A stretch of 7,332 nt of DNA from Candidatus Latescibacterota bacterium (GTDB lineage: Bacteria; Latescibacterota; MVCY01), in contig DAOWIT010000054.1 of NCBI GenBank assembly GCA_030640765.1, positions 1-7,332 of the forward strand, written 5' to 3'. The first letter of the stretch is position 1. Each line of letters opens with the position of its first letter. The position numbers and the translations under genes were made by a program. Shown here in pieces: positions 1-6,051 of this stretch. Below the pieces are notes generated by a model that was given only the letters and a program-made list of their open reading frames with translations, was not told the DNA's origin and ran no database searches.

Positions 1-426
1 GATGTAACCCGGCGCAATGGTCCGGCTGAACGCAGGGAAGTCCATTCTGCGTAGATCGTGAGTATCGCGCACAGCACCATCTATGAGTGCTCCAACAAAG
101 CCATTTTGCAGACTCAGTGTGGCAGCACCTTCACCGAAGATACCCTGGTGATGGTGTGCCTTGGGTACTTCCACCACTATAATCGGACAGCATACCTCTC
201 GCCCGGCCTCGAAGGCCTGGGAGTAGATCCCTAAATCGGCCTTCCCCGGATCGGGCTGGGATTTCAGCAGAACCGTGACAGCAGTACCCGCCATTTTAGT
301 GAATGGCACAACCGGACGGATTGCCGGATCAAGTACGTGCTCCGGCAAACCCAGCCGATCCATGGCATCCACCACCAGCGGGGCGGACAATTTCAGCAGT
401 GTATCTCGTTTTTCAGGGGTCAACAT
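1..426 (-). CDS. RraA-family / HMG-CHA aldolase-like protein (N-terminal 142 residues, runs off left edge)
   Basis: The visible 142 residues start MLTPEKRDTLLKLSAPLVVD and resemble the RraA / 4-hydroxy-4-methyl-2-oxoglutarate aldolase fold (the old 'dimethylmenaquinone methyltransferase' family). Diagnostic parts are FGEGAAT at residues 97-103, then GALIDGAVRD at 112-121. The latter fits the family signature GxxxDGxxRD, in which Arg120 would bind substrate and Asp121 the divalent metal. PAFSRTIAP at 131-139 matches the usual 'PVFAR...P' stretch. Members are either metal-dependent aldolases/decarboxylases of small keto acids or RraA regulators of RNase E; the intact Arg-Asp pair is compatible with an enzyme, but this part cannot decide. 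The ATG is supported by AGGAG six bases upstream (433-437). The C-terminus is outside the window. The gene lies 340 bases downstream of the aminotransferase on the same strand, so co-transcription is uncertain. Confidence 0.85.
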   Translation of the reverse strand, partial: MLTPEKRDTLLKLSAPLVVDAMDRLGLPEHVLDPAIRPVVPFTKMAGTAVTVLLKSQPDPGKADLGIYSQAFEAGREVCCPIIVVEVPKAHHHQGIFGEGAATLSLQNGFVGALIDGAVRDTHDLRRMDFPAFSRTIAPGYI

Positions 427-451
427 ATCAGTCTCCTTTTCATTGTGCGTC

Positions 452-662
452 CCTAACCAGATTCTGTCGAAAAATACCGGAATACAGCCTTCAGGCTGTT
501 GCACCCTAAAGGGTGGATTCCGCTTGCAACAACGATTTACAGCATTAGCCTAGCCAGATTGTGGTCGAAAATAGGTTATCCCTGAATTACGAACTTAACT
601 TGCCTGTTCATAGGGTATTAGGTGCGATCGGACTGTTTCGTGATGTACTATTTTTCGACAGA
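452..662. repeat. Dispersed repeat: TCTGTCGAAAAATA inverted pair plus a third degenerate copy
   Basis: TCTGTCGAAAAATA at 463-476 is repeated exactly, inverted, at 649-662 (TATTTTTCGACAGA). A third, imperfect direct copy lies at 549-573. It matches 452-476 over CCTA, CCAGATT and the TCGAAAATA end, with a few mismatches and compensating one-base shifts. The 452-476 copy sits just left of the three-way-junction element. The inverted pair could mark the ends of a roughly 190-base degenerate element or be binding sites of a DNA-binding protein; the sequence does not decide between these. Confidence 0.5.
478..522 (-). repeat. REP-like three-way junction (two hairpins inside an outer stem)
   Basis: On the plus strand an outer stem CGGAAT (478-483) pairs with ATTCCG (517-522). 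It encloses two perfect hairpins: CAGCC-TTCA-GGCTG (485-498) and CACCC-TAAA-GGGTG (502-515). Read on the minus strand, the loops are TTTA and TGAA. The junction folds without mismatches and has very short linkers. Paired hairpins of this kind are typical of REP/REPIN-type palindromic repeats mobilised by Y1 (IS200-like) transposases; assignment to that class is an inference. It lies 52 to 96 bases upstream of the RraA-family start, so it could also be part of that gene's 5' leader. Confidence 0.6.
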
Positions 663-766
663 TCCTAACCATTCACCAGCTAACCAATCAACTGGGAACT
701 ACCTCCGCTTTTGTGAAAGTACGTCCCTTAAAATTCGGATTTGCGGCGATTATCAAAATGATCATC

Positions 767-2125
767 TTACACCATTCTCTTGTCGAAAAGGGGTTTTGAC
801 TGCTCAGCTTTCAAATACCCGTTTACACTTCCCTGGTCGACGGCCTTTTTCACTACCATCAGGGCTCGCTCAGAAGCCATAAGTATTTTATCTATCTCCT
901 CCCCTTGGTGGGCAAAGGAGACGATGAAATATCCCGGAGCACCCGCAAATATTCCTCCTCTGATGAGCTCCTGGCAGTAAAGGGTATTCAATTGATTTAC
1001 AAAAGATATGTCCTCATATTTAAACACAACACTTGTCATACAGGGGAGGCCGTGTATTTCTGCGTTAACGCCTATTCTATAAGCAAGTCTTCTCATCTCC
1101 ATTACATAGCGTTCGCCCATCTTCCAAATATGCTGGATGACATTTTCTCTTCTGATCTTCTTTATGCAGGCCAGTCCTGCTGCCAGGGTGGCATTATCAT
1201 CCCAGAATGTGCTGGATATGAACATCTCTCTGGAGGCTTCCATCACATCCCGGCGACCTACCACGGCCGTAAGAGGGTAACCGTTGGCGATGTCTTTTCC
1301 AAACAGAGCCATATCCGGAGTTACACCGAAGAACTCCTGAGCACCTCCCAGGGCAAGACGAAAGCCGGTGTTTACTTCATCAAATATCAGAAGAGCGCCG
1401 TGCTTGTGAGTCAGTTCCTTTACGCCCCCCAGGAAACCTTTTTGAGGCAGATAAGTTCTCGAAGCCTCCATTATCACACAGGCCACCTCTCCCTGGTTTC
1501 TTTCCAGCACCTCCTTTAGAGAGGAAAGGTCATTGTATTCAAAGGGAATAGCCGTGCCTCGCAAGCACTTGGGAACCCCTGTGGTGGGTACATTGGGGAC
1601 AAGGTGTCTGTTTAGAATATCCGGAGACTCCAAATTCGCTGCTATGTACCAGTCGTGCCACCCGTGATAGCCGCAGAAGACAATTTTATCCCGGCCGGTG
1701 AACCCTCGGGCAATTCTTACTGCCACTGCATCGGCCTCTCCGCCGGACTTTCCGAAACGCACCATCTGGGCGCAGGGTATCACCTGGACAAGCTCCTCGG
1801 CCAGTTCAACCTCTATCGGGTGGAGTATGCTAAAGATGGTACTTTTCCGTATTTGCTCCATCATCGCCCTGTCCACATCCGGATCGCAGTATCCCAGGAT
1901 TGCGGAGTTTATCCCCATAGTCATATCGATATACTCATTCCCGTCGATATCCCAGAAACGGGCTCCCTTTGCCCTCTCGGCAAATATAGGAGAAACACCG
2001 TAGGCGTAGCGAACGGGGCAGCGACTCAAGAGCTGTGCCCCACCGGGCAGCAAATCCTCGGCTTTCTTAAATAGATCTAAGGACTTTTTCACCGAGGGGA
2101 ATTCCTTATTTTTTTCTTTGTCCAT
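767..2125 (-). CDS. Class III PLP-dependent aminotransferase, glutamate-1-semialdehyde aminomutase-like
   Basis: This 452-residue protein is a fold-type I, class III aminotransferase. An N-terminal segment (DLLPGGAQ at residues 24-31) and WDIDGNEYID at 58-67 are typical of the HemL-related branch. The PLP site shows GKSGGEA at 125-131, ARGFTGRDKI at 139-148, the aromatic motif YHGWHDW at 153-159, the cofactor aspartate in DEVNTGFR at 249-256 (Asp249), and the Schiff-base lysine Lys277 in FGKDIANGYP. True HemL normally has NSGTEA and a GGG-type sequence after the lysine; here these are KSGGEA and IANGYP. That fits better the aminotransferases often annotated as 'glutamate-1-semialdehyde aminomutase' in polysaccharide or secondary-metabolism loci. 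The substrate cannot be deduced. The ATG start has AAGGA seven bases upstream (2133-2137). An RraA-family gene follows after 340 bases, and a terminator-like hairpin precedes it. Confidence 0.9.
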   Translation of the reverse strand: MDKEKNKEFPSVKKSLDLFKKAEDLLPGGAQLLSRCPVRYAYGVSPIFAERAKGARFWDIDGNEYIDMTMGINSAILGYCDPDVDRAMMEQIRKSTIFSILHPIEVELAEELVQVIPCAQMVRFGKSGGEADAVAVRIARGFTGRDKIVFCGYHGWHDWYIAANLESPDILNRHLVPNVPTTGVPKCLRGTAIPFEYNDLSSLKEVLERNQGEVACVIMEASRTYLPQKGFLGGVKELTHKHGALLIFDEVNTGFRLALGGAQEFFGVTPDMALFGKDIANGYPLTAVVGRRDVMEASREMFISSTFWDDNATLAAGLACIKKIRRENVIQHIWKMGERYVMEMRRLAYRIGVNAEIHGLPCMTSVVFKYEDISFVNQLNTLYCQELIRGGIFAGAPGYFIVSFAHQGEEIDKILMASERALMVVKKAVDQGSVNGYLKAEQSKPLFDKRMV

Positions 2126-2132
2126 AATTATT

Positions 2133-2149
2133 TCCTTTCTTGGTTTCTT
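2133..2149. repeat. 17-base direct repeat, left copy
   Basis: TCCTTTCTTGGTTTCTT at 2133-2149 matches TCCTCTCTTGGTTTCTT at 2484-2500 at 16 of 17 positions. The left copy overlaps the aminotransferase ribosome binding site and the right copy overlaps the beta-barrel stop codon, so the pair brackets nearly all of the intergenic gap. It could be a duplicated insertion target, or two members of the AC/AAG-rich repeat family seen at 2257-2280. Confidence 0.5.
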
Positions 2150-2157
2150 TGTCTACC

Positions 2158-2194
2158 GTAAAAAATAGAATTGGTTGCCATCGGAGACAACCAA
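2158..2194 (-). terminator. Possible rho-independent terminator on the minus strand
   Basis: On the minus strand TTGGTTG (2194-2188) pairs with CAACCAA (2177-2171). One wobble and one further G-C pair extend the stem, around a six-base TCCGAT loop. It is followed at once by a T-rich run, TTCTATTTTTT (2170-2160). The stem is only moderately GC-rich. It would end transcripts from the lpxH-rsmA-barrel cluster about 300 bases past the barrel stop and 33 bases before the aminotransferase start. It could instead be an attenuator in the aminotransferase leader. Confidence 0.45.
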
Positions 2195-2256
2195 AATGAA
2201 AGTAACTATCCTACCCCAAATACACAAAGGAAACCAAATTAAAACTGTTACTTAAT

Positions 2257-2280
2257 CTTAGTGGCTTGGTGCCTTTGTGG
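2257..2280. repeat. Three tandem 8-base units CTTNGTGG
   Basis: CTTAGTGG, CTTGGTGC and CTTTGTGG follow each other without gaps. On the minus strand this reads CCACAAAG, GCACCAAG, CCACTAAG. Related ACAAAG and ACCAAG words recur on that strand at about 2223-2240, 2139-2152 and 2488-2500, so the gap seems built partly from degenerate copies of this word. Similar CACAAAG-rich intergenic stretches are familiar to me from environmental genomes; no function is known to me. Confidence 0.6.
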
Positions 2281-2301
2281 CTGAACTGTTATAAGAGTGA
2301 C

Positions 2302-2478
2302 TCGTAAAAAGTAGCAAAGTTGTCATTCCGAACCCTTCGCCGCCTGTCATTCTGAGCGCAGCGAAGAATCTCATCCTGCTCAGGGCAGGCTCCGTGAGGA
2401 ATCTGATGTATTGATGAATTACAGTAGCTTATCAGATGCTTCGACAAGCTCAGCATGACAAAAAAGGACTTTTTACGA
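2302..2478. mobile_element. MITE-like non-autonomous inverted-repeat element ('GTCATTCTGAGC' family)
   Basis: The ends form a perfect 11-base inverted repeat: TCGTAAAAAGT at 2302-2312 and ACTTTTTACGA at 2468-2478. Just inside, TGTCAT (2321-2326) is mirrored by ATGACA (2455-2460). The interior has a second pair: TGTCATTCTGAGC...CGAAGAATCT at 2345-2371, and on the opposite strand TGTCATGCTGAGC...CGAAGCATCTGAT at 2460-2431. These words are familiar from high-copy intergenic repeats in many environmental genomes. The element has no open frame of note, so it would depend on a transposase elsewhere. No clear target duplication directly abuts its ends. Confidence 0.6.
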
Positions 2479-2483
2479 CTGAA

Positions 2484-2500
2484 TCCTCTCTTGGTTTCTT
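2484..2500. repeat. 17-base direct repeat, right copy
   Basis: This is the partner of 2133-2149, with one mismatch at the fifth base. Its last two bases belong to the TAA stop codon of the beta-barrel gene, so the repeat begins exactly where the coding sequence ends. Confidence 0.5.
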
Positions 2501-4259
2501 AAAATGCACGGCTATATCTAACAGTTATGTTATCATTAACATAGCGCTTTTGGCCTCTGCCCTCTCTCACTGATCTAACGCCCACCACACTGAGCTGCCC
2601 CCAGGTAAGACTCAGGGTAGAGCTTTTGGAAGTACTCTCCCGAAACAGTTCCCTGGTTTCTCCGTGTTTCCAGGCTTTGTTGCTGTTCCAGGTATATCTG
2701 GGTGACAGTGAGATACCTCCTCTGTGATACGATAGTGAAAAGGTGACGGAATGGTTCCGGCTGTCTTCTGCCAGCGCCTGCCCCTTATCTGAGTAAAGTT
2801 TCCCGTAGTCACGAACCTGGATCCGATAGGTTGCATTCAGATTCAAGGCAGTAGTCAATTTAAAGTTAACAGAATTACTGGTGGAGAGCATACGGGAGAT
2901 ATTGCTTTTGGGATCATCGGGAGTTAATAATGTGTCGTATTCAGTGTAGTTTGCCGAGAGTGTATAGTTCTGGGACAGTCGCAGCCGTTTGGAAGGTTGA
3001 TACTCTATACGAGGATTGAGGGAATATCTCTTTGTCCAATGATTGTTGGCCGATCTTTCGCTGCGGAGGTTCACTGTGTGATTTTGATCCGCGCTGACAG
3101 AAGCACTCAGTTTGAGATCATCCCTAAGTTCGTGGTGGTAAGTTATCTTGAAGCTGCTTTTGAAATCGTCCCGGTCGCTGTTCTCCTGATCGTCTGGTGT
3201 GTCTGTGCTGTATTTAGCCACCAGGCCGGAGAAAGAAAGCGAAGCCTCTTGAGTGACATCAAATCCCAGGGAGGATTTCAGCGACAGACTATGGGTCTTT
3301 CTGTCCAGACTAGGTCTTACGTAGTTGCTATTACTCTTCTGAAAGCTCACCCCAGAGTTGAGATCGACTCCTAAGAGCTTGGTGGATACGTTAGTAGCGA
3401 AGTCGAACTTAATCCCCTCGTTGTCGGTTCCCTCCTTTGGGTTACCCTTTATGTGACTGGCCGGATCTTTCACCTGACTGTACGAATATCCCATCTGACA
3501 TCCTATGTCAAGATCTGCTTTGGGGTTCAAATTGAGGTTAGTCCTGACGCTGTTGCTCTGGCTTCGTCTCACAAATAATGTATCTTTCCCCTCCACAGCA
3601 GTATAGTAACCCTGTTCATTACGACTCTGGGACAGACTCAGCGTAGTCTCCAAGGTAGAATTAGGGCGGTAGCTCAAGGAAGTGCGCAGATTGTTGTTCA
3701 GATTCTTCCTCTTCAGAGTATTGCCCGATGTTCCAAAATGGAAGGAGACACTTAGGTTCTCAGGAAGTCTGGGAGTGACGTTTACGCCGAGATTATAGCT
3801 CAGCCCCGAGTCTCCACTATGTCCTCCTCGGCGATCGAATGCCTGGCCCAGAGATTGGGAAAGAGAAAGAGAACGGAACGGCTTATAAGATAAAGCTGCA
3901 CTGATATTTCTGGTGAGCACTTTTGAATATAGATTATCAGAACTTTTGTTTGCTGAGGAACTTACGCTTAAGGTTATCTTCTCCGAGTAAGGGTAGCTGA
4001 GGGAGAATCGGGCTTTGCTGCCGTCTTGCCATCGATCTTGCTGCCGGGTAGATTTTGTCAGTTTAGACCGAAGTTGACTGGAGGCGGATATGTCCAGACG
4101 CTCGCCAATTGATTTCTTGAAGCCCAGAGAATGATTCCAATTGTAGGTCTTGCCCGTCTGAGAAAAGTTGAAGTTATAATTCGTTCCTTCTCCCAAACAG
4201 GGATGGCTGAAGATCATAGAGGAAAGAAACGACGCTATTAAAAGAGGTAACCTTTTCAT
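2499..4259 (-). CDS. Outer-membrane beta-barrel-like protein of unknown function
   Basis: I do not recognise a named family for this 586-residue protein. Residues 1-23 form a classical signal peptide: charged MKR, a hydrophobic core LLIASFLSSMIF, and a likely cleavage after CLG (residue 23). No proper lipobox surrounds Cys21. The rest is rich in Ser, Thr, Asn and Arg, with many short stretches alternating polar and non-polar residues (such as LSLSQSL and VNFKLTTALNLNATYRI) and no hydrophobic helices. That is the pattern of a large membrane beta-barrel made of many strands. The chain ends ITVRYSRAF, and a terminal Phe with alternating hydrophobics is the usual signal for insertion by BAM. There is no obvious plug, POTRA or OstA domain, so LptD or a TonB receptor is unlikely. 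The ATG is five bases after the rsmA stop and has no clear Shine-Dalgarno, which suggests translational coupling. Confidence 0.85.
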   Translation of the reverse strand: MKRLPLLIASFLSSMIFSHPCLGEGTNYNFNFSQTGKTYNWNHSLGFKKSIGERLDISASSQLRSKLTKSTRQQDRWQDGSKARFSLSYPYSEKITLSVSSSANKSSDNLYSKVLTRNISAALSYKPFRSLSLSQSLGQAFDRRGGHSGDSGLSYNLGVNVTPRLPENLSVSFHFGTSGNTLKRKNLNNNLRTSLSYRPNSTLETTLSLSQSRNEQGYYTAVEGKDTLFVRRSQSNSVRTNLNLNPKADLDIGCQMGYSYSQVKDPASHIKGNPKEGTDNEGIKFDFATNVSTKLLGVDLNSGVSFQKSNSNYVRPSLDRKTHSLSLKSSLGFDVTQEASLSFSGLVAKYSTDTPDDQENSDRDDFKSSFKITYHHELRDDLKLSASVSADQNHTVNLRSERSANNHWTKRYSLNPRIEYQPSKRLRLSQNYTLSANYTEYDTLLTPDDPKSNISRMLSTSNSVNFKLTTALNLNATYRIQVRDYGKLYSDKGQALAEDSRNHSVTFSLSYHRGGISLSPRYTWNSNKAWKHGETRELFRESTSKSSTLSLTWGQLSVVGVRSVREGRGQKRYVNDNITVRYSRAF

Positions 4260-4264
4260 CGTGT

Positions 4265-5116
4265 TTATGTTGCAGTAGCTGTTTTAAGGGAAATAAAGGT
4301 GGCTATGGTGTTGCTTAAGGAAGCGAATTCTTCTAAGCTCAAGGTCTCTGCCCGACGGCACAGATCAATCCCGGTCTTTGCGCCGACAGTGTGTAGATCA
4401 TTAACAGTCAGACCCCCCAGGGAGCGAAGGGAGTTCTTGAGCATTTTCCTTCTCATGCTAAACGCTGCTTTTACCGTGCTGTAGAAGATTTTTTCATTTT
4501 TTATCGCAACAGACGGTGAGTCATGAAAGGCAAGACGGAGAAGACTGGAGTGAACTTTGGGTTTTGGCCGGAAGCACTCTGGGGGGATGTCAAAAAGGAT
4601 GCAGGGTTCAGTCCGCAGCTGTACCGTTATCGAAAGCATACCGTAATTCTTATTGCCTGGAGCTGCTGTTATTCTGCGGCCTACCTCCCTTTGAACCATC
4701 AAAATCGCCCTATCGATAAACATCCGATTATCAAGAAGTTTTAACAGTACTTGACTGGTGATGTAGTAAGGAAGGTTGGCTACCACCACTAATTTGGGGG
4801 AGCTTGCCCAGCGGGCAAGTTCTGAGAAGGAGATCTGTAAGATATCCTCTCTTATGAGTCGCAGATTTTGAAAGTTGGCGAATTTTCTCTCCAGGCTATT
4901 AAACAATGCCTCGTCGATCTCCACCGCCATTAACTTTCCGGCCCGTTCTAACAGCTCCCCGGTTAGGGCACCTTCTCCTGGCCCGATCTCCAGCACCGAC
5001 TCATAGGACTGTATCTGGGCAGCTTCCAAAATCCGGTGGACAACCTCTCCATTCACTAAGAAGTTCTGTCCCAGATCCTTTCCTGGAATACGGGCCGCGG
5101 TATACTTCAGAGACAC
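4265..5116 (-). CDS. rsmA: 16S rRNA (adenine(1518)-N6/adenine(1519)-N6)-dimethyltransferase RsmA (KsgA)
   Basis: RsmA places two methyl groups on each of two adjacent adenines near the 3' end of 16S rRNA, late in 30S assembly, using S-adenosylmethionine. The 283-residue length is normal for the family. Visible signatures are GQNFL at residues 16-20, the SAM-binding EIGPGEG at 43-49, the acidic AVEID at 64-68, REDIL at 89-93, and the catalytic NLPYYITSQ at 114-122. FRPKPKVHS at 182-190 and AFSMRRKMLKN at 218-228 belong to the RNA-binding and C-terminal part. The start is GTG, chosen because AGGAG lies six bases upstream and it leaves the usual short N-terminus. It follows the lpxH-like gene by 22 bases and precedes the beta-barrel gene by five, so it is most likely the middle gene of an operon. 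Confidence 0.96.
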   Translation of the reverse strand: MSLKYTAARIPGKDLGQNFLVNGEVVHRILEAAQIQSYESVLEIGPGEGALTGELLERAGKLMAVEIDEALFNSLERKFANFQNLRLIREDILQISFSELARWASSPKLVVVANLPYYITSQVLLKLLDNRMFIDRAILMVQREVGRRITAAPGNKNYGMLSITVQLRTEPCILFDIPPECFRPKPKVHSSLLRLAFHDSPSVAIKNEKIFYSTVKAAFSMRRKMLKNSLRSLGGLTVNDLHTVGAKTGIDLCRRAETLSLEEFASLSNTIATFISLKTATAT

Positions 5117-5122
5117 ATAACT

Positions 5123-5127
5123 CTCCT
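5123..5127 (-). promoter_or_regulatory. Ribosome binding site fixing the GTG start of rsmA
   Basis: AGGAG on the minus strand, six bases before the GTG at 5116. It lies in the 22-base gap after the LpxH-like TAG stop and supports independent initiation of rsmA at a non-ATG codon. Confidence 0.7.
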
Positions 5128-5138
5128 GAGTTACGGCA

Positions 5139-5885
5139 CTAAGTTTCCCACCGTTTCAGTTCAAACTCTCCGTTGTGAAGCACTAAGTAGGTGAAGTGCT
5201 TAGTCCAGTCGCCGAGGATAACGAAGATCTGGTCACTCCGGTTTTGGAGCAAAGGGATATGGATGTGGCCCATAACTACGGCGTCGAATCCCTGGGCAAA
5301 TTTCCTCTGAGCGGCCCGCTGACAGATACGCTTAAGATAGACGATATCAAATCTTTTGGAATCTCTAACCCCAGGGCGGGAAGCCCATCGGGCGATAACC
5401 GCTCCCAGATCAGGATGAATTAGACTGAACAATTCAATACAAAGAGGGGAATGTAAGACTTTTTGCAACAACTTCTCTCCCGGTCCCAATTTTAGCAGAT
5501 CATCCCCATGGGTCACATAGATCCGCAGCCCTTGGTGGATGGCTACCACAGGATGTTGAGACACCTCTATCCCAATGCCTTCGGAGAGAAACGAGCCTAT
5601 CCAGAAGTCATGGTTCCCAGCTAAATAGACCACCCGAGTCCCGGATTTAATGAGCTGGTAAAGCTCGCATAAAATCTTGGGGTTTCTTCTGGTGACGACG
5701 GATTTGTATTCAAACCAGAAATCAAAAAAGTCCCCCACAATATACAAAACCTCTGCCTTTCCCTGGAGATTGTCCAGAAAGGAGAGGAGTTGTCTTTCTT
5801 TTATCTTCTCTTTTCGTTTATCTCCCCATCCCAGATGGGCATCGGAGAGGAAATAGATATCTCCCATCTCACTTAATGTTTTCAT
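5139..5885 (-). CDS. lpxH: LpxH-like UDP-2,3-diacylglucosamine diphosphatase (calcineurin-like metallophosphoesterase)
   Basis: LpxH cleaves UDP-2,3-diacylglucosamine to lipid X and UMP at the inner membrane, the fourth step of lipid A synthesis. With the start used here (248 residues) the dimetal ligands are all in place: Asp15 and His17 in SDAHLG, Asp52 in VGDFFDFW, Asn91 in AGNHDFW, His126 in THGDDLL, and His207/His209 in MGHIHIP. These correspond to D8, H10, D41, N79, H114, H195 and H197 of E. coli LpxH, which has a similar 240 residues. ILGDW near the C-terminus parallels the LGAWH segment. A longer in-frame start, GTG at 5966, would add 27 residues but has no Shine-Dalgarno and gives an unlikely polar N-terminus; an ATG at 5897 is also possible. 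A related phosphatase with another substrate cannot be excluded. First gene of the lpxH-rsmA-barrel cluster. Confidence 0.82.
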   Translation of the reverse strand: MKTLSEMGDIYFLSDAHLGWGDKRKEKIKERQLLSFLDNLQGKAEVLYIVGDFFDFWFEYKSVVTRRNPKILCELYQLIKSGTRVVYLAGNHDFWIGSFLSEGIGIEVSQHPVVAIHQGLRIYVTHGDDLLKLGPGEKLLQKVLHSPLCIELFSLIHPDLGAVIARWASRPGVRDSKRFDIVYLKRICQRAAQRKFAQGFDAVVMGHIHIPLLQNRSDQIFVILGDWTKHFTYLVLHNGEFELKRWET

Positions 5886-5890
5886 CCTTA

Positions 5891-5895
5891 CCACC
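5891..5895 (-). promoter_or_regulatory. Ribosome binding site supporting the ATG at 5885 of the LpxH-like gene
   Basis: GGTGG on the minus strand lies five bases before the ATG at 5885, within GGTGGTAAGG. The competing GTG at 5966 and ATG at 5897 have no purine-rich stretch at the right distance, so the shorter protein is favoured. Confidence 0.45.
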
Positions 5896-6051
5896 ATATC
5901 GGAGTTTATGAGGTTATGATCCGAATCTTGATGTTTATCCTTTCTCCACTCCAGCTGCAGTTGCACATAATGATCTTAGCACAAAAGAATCGCAAAGTAT
6001 TTGGGCGAACGACGGTAGCCGCAAAGCTCAAGTTAAGCGAAGTCATTTCAT

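Larger units (their letters stand above)
427..766. other. Intergenic gap with REP-like structure and dispersed TCGAAAA repeats
   Basis: This 340-base gap separates the aminotransferase stop from the RraA-family start. I find no credible gene in it; the open frames that cross it have no family resemblance and no good ribosome binding site. It holds the 478-522 three-way-junction sequence and three copies of a TCGAAAA-containing motif, both listed separately. I could not identify a convincing promoter or a GC-rich terminator followed by a T-run. Confidence 0.7.
2126..2498. other. Repeat-rich intergenic gap between beta-barrel gene and aminotransferase
   Basis: This 373-base gap holds no gene. 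From left to right it contains one copy of a 17-base direct repeat, a terminator-like hairpin, an 8-base tandem repeat (CTTNGTGG), a MITE-like inverted-repeat element with 11-base ends, and the second copy of the 17-base repeat overlapping the stop codon of the beta-barrel gene. A weak promoter guess for the aminotransferase on the minus strand is TTGGTT, 18 bases, TAGGAT (about 2207-2236). It matches consensus poorly, so I do not list it separately. Confidence 0.7.

Noticed and set aside
275..553. Plus-strand open frame of 92 codons across the RraA-family start
   Set aside because: It is antisense to the RraA-family N-terminus and runs through the three-way-junction sequence; its composition is not protein-like.
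622..882. Plus-strand 86-codon frame in the gap and over the aminotransferase 3' end
   Set aside because: No recognisable motif or convincing start signal, and a third of it is antisense to a real gene.
905..1519. 204-codon plus-strand open frame
   Set aside because: It lies wholly opposite the aminotransferase gene, whose motifs are clear. The plus-strand product shows no family resemblance and has no ribosome binding site worth noting.
2321..2460. CRISPR-like repeat pair in the intergenic gap
   Set aside because: The two similar words are inverted, not direct, differ at several bases and have no regular spacers.
4190..4202. Possible lipobox around Cys21 of the beta-barrel protein
   Set aside because: The residues before the cysteine are SHP, which does not fit the lipobox pattern; cleavage after CLG by the ordinary signal peptidase is more likely.
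5886..5966. Longer N-terminus for the LpxH-like protein from the GTG at 5966
   Set aside because: No Shine-Dalgarno, and the extra 27 residues have no counterpart in the family; the ATG at 5885 fits better.
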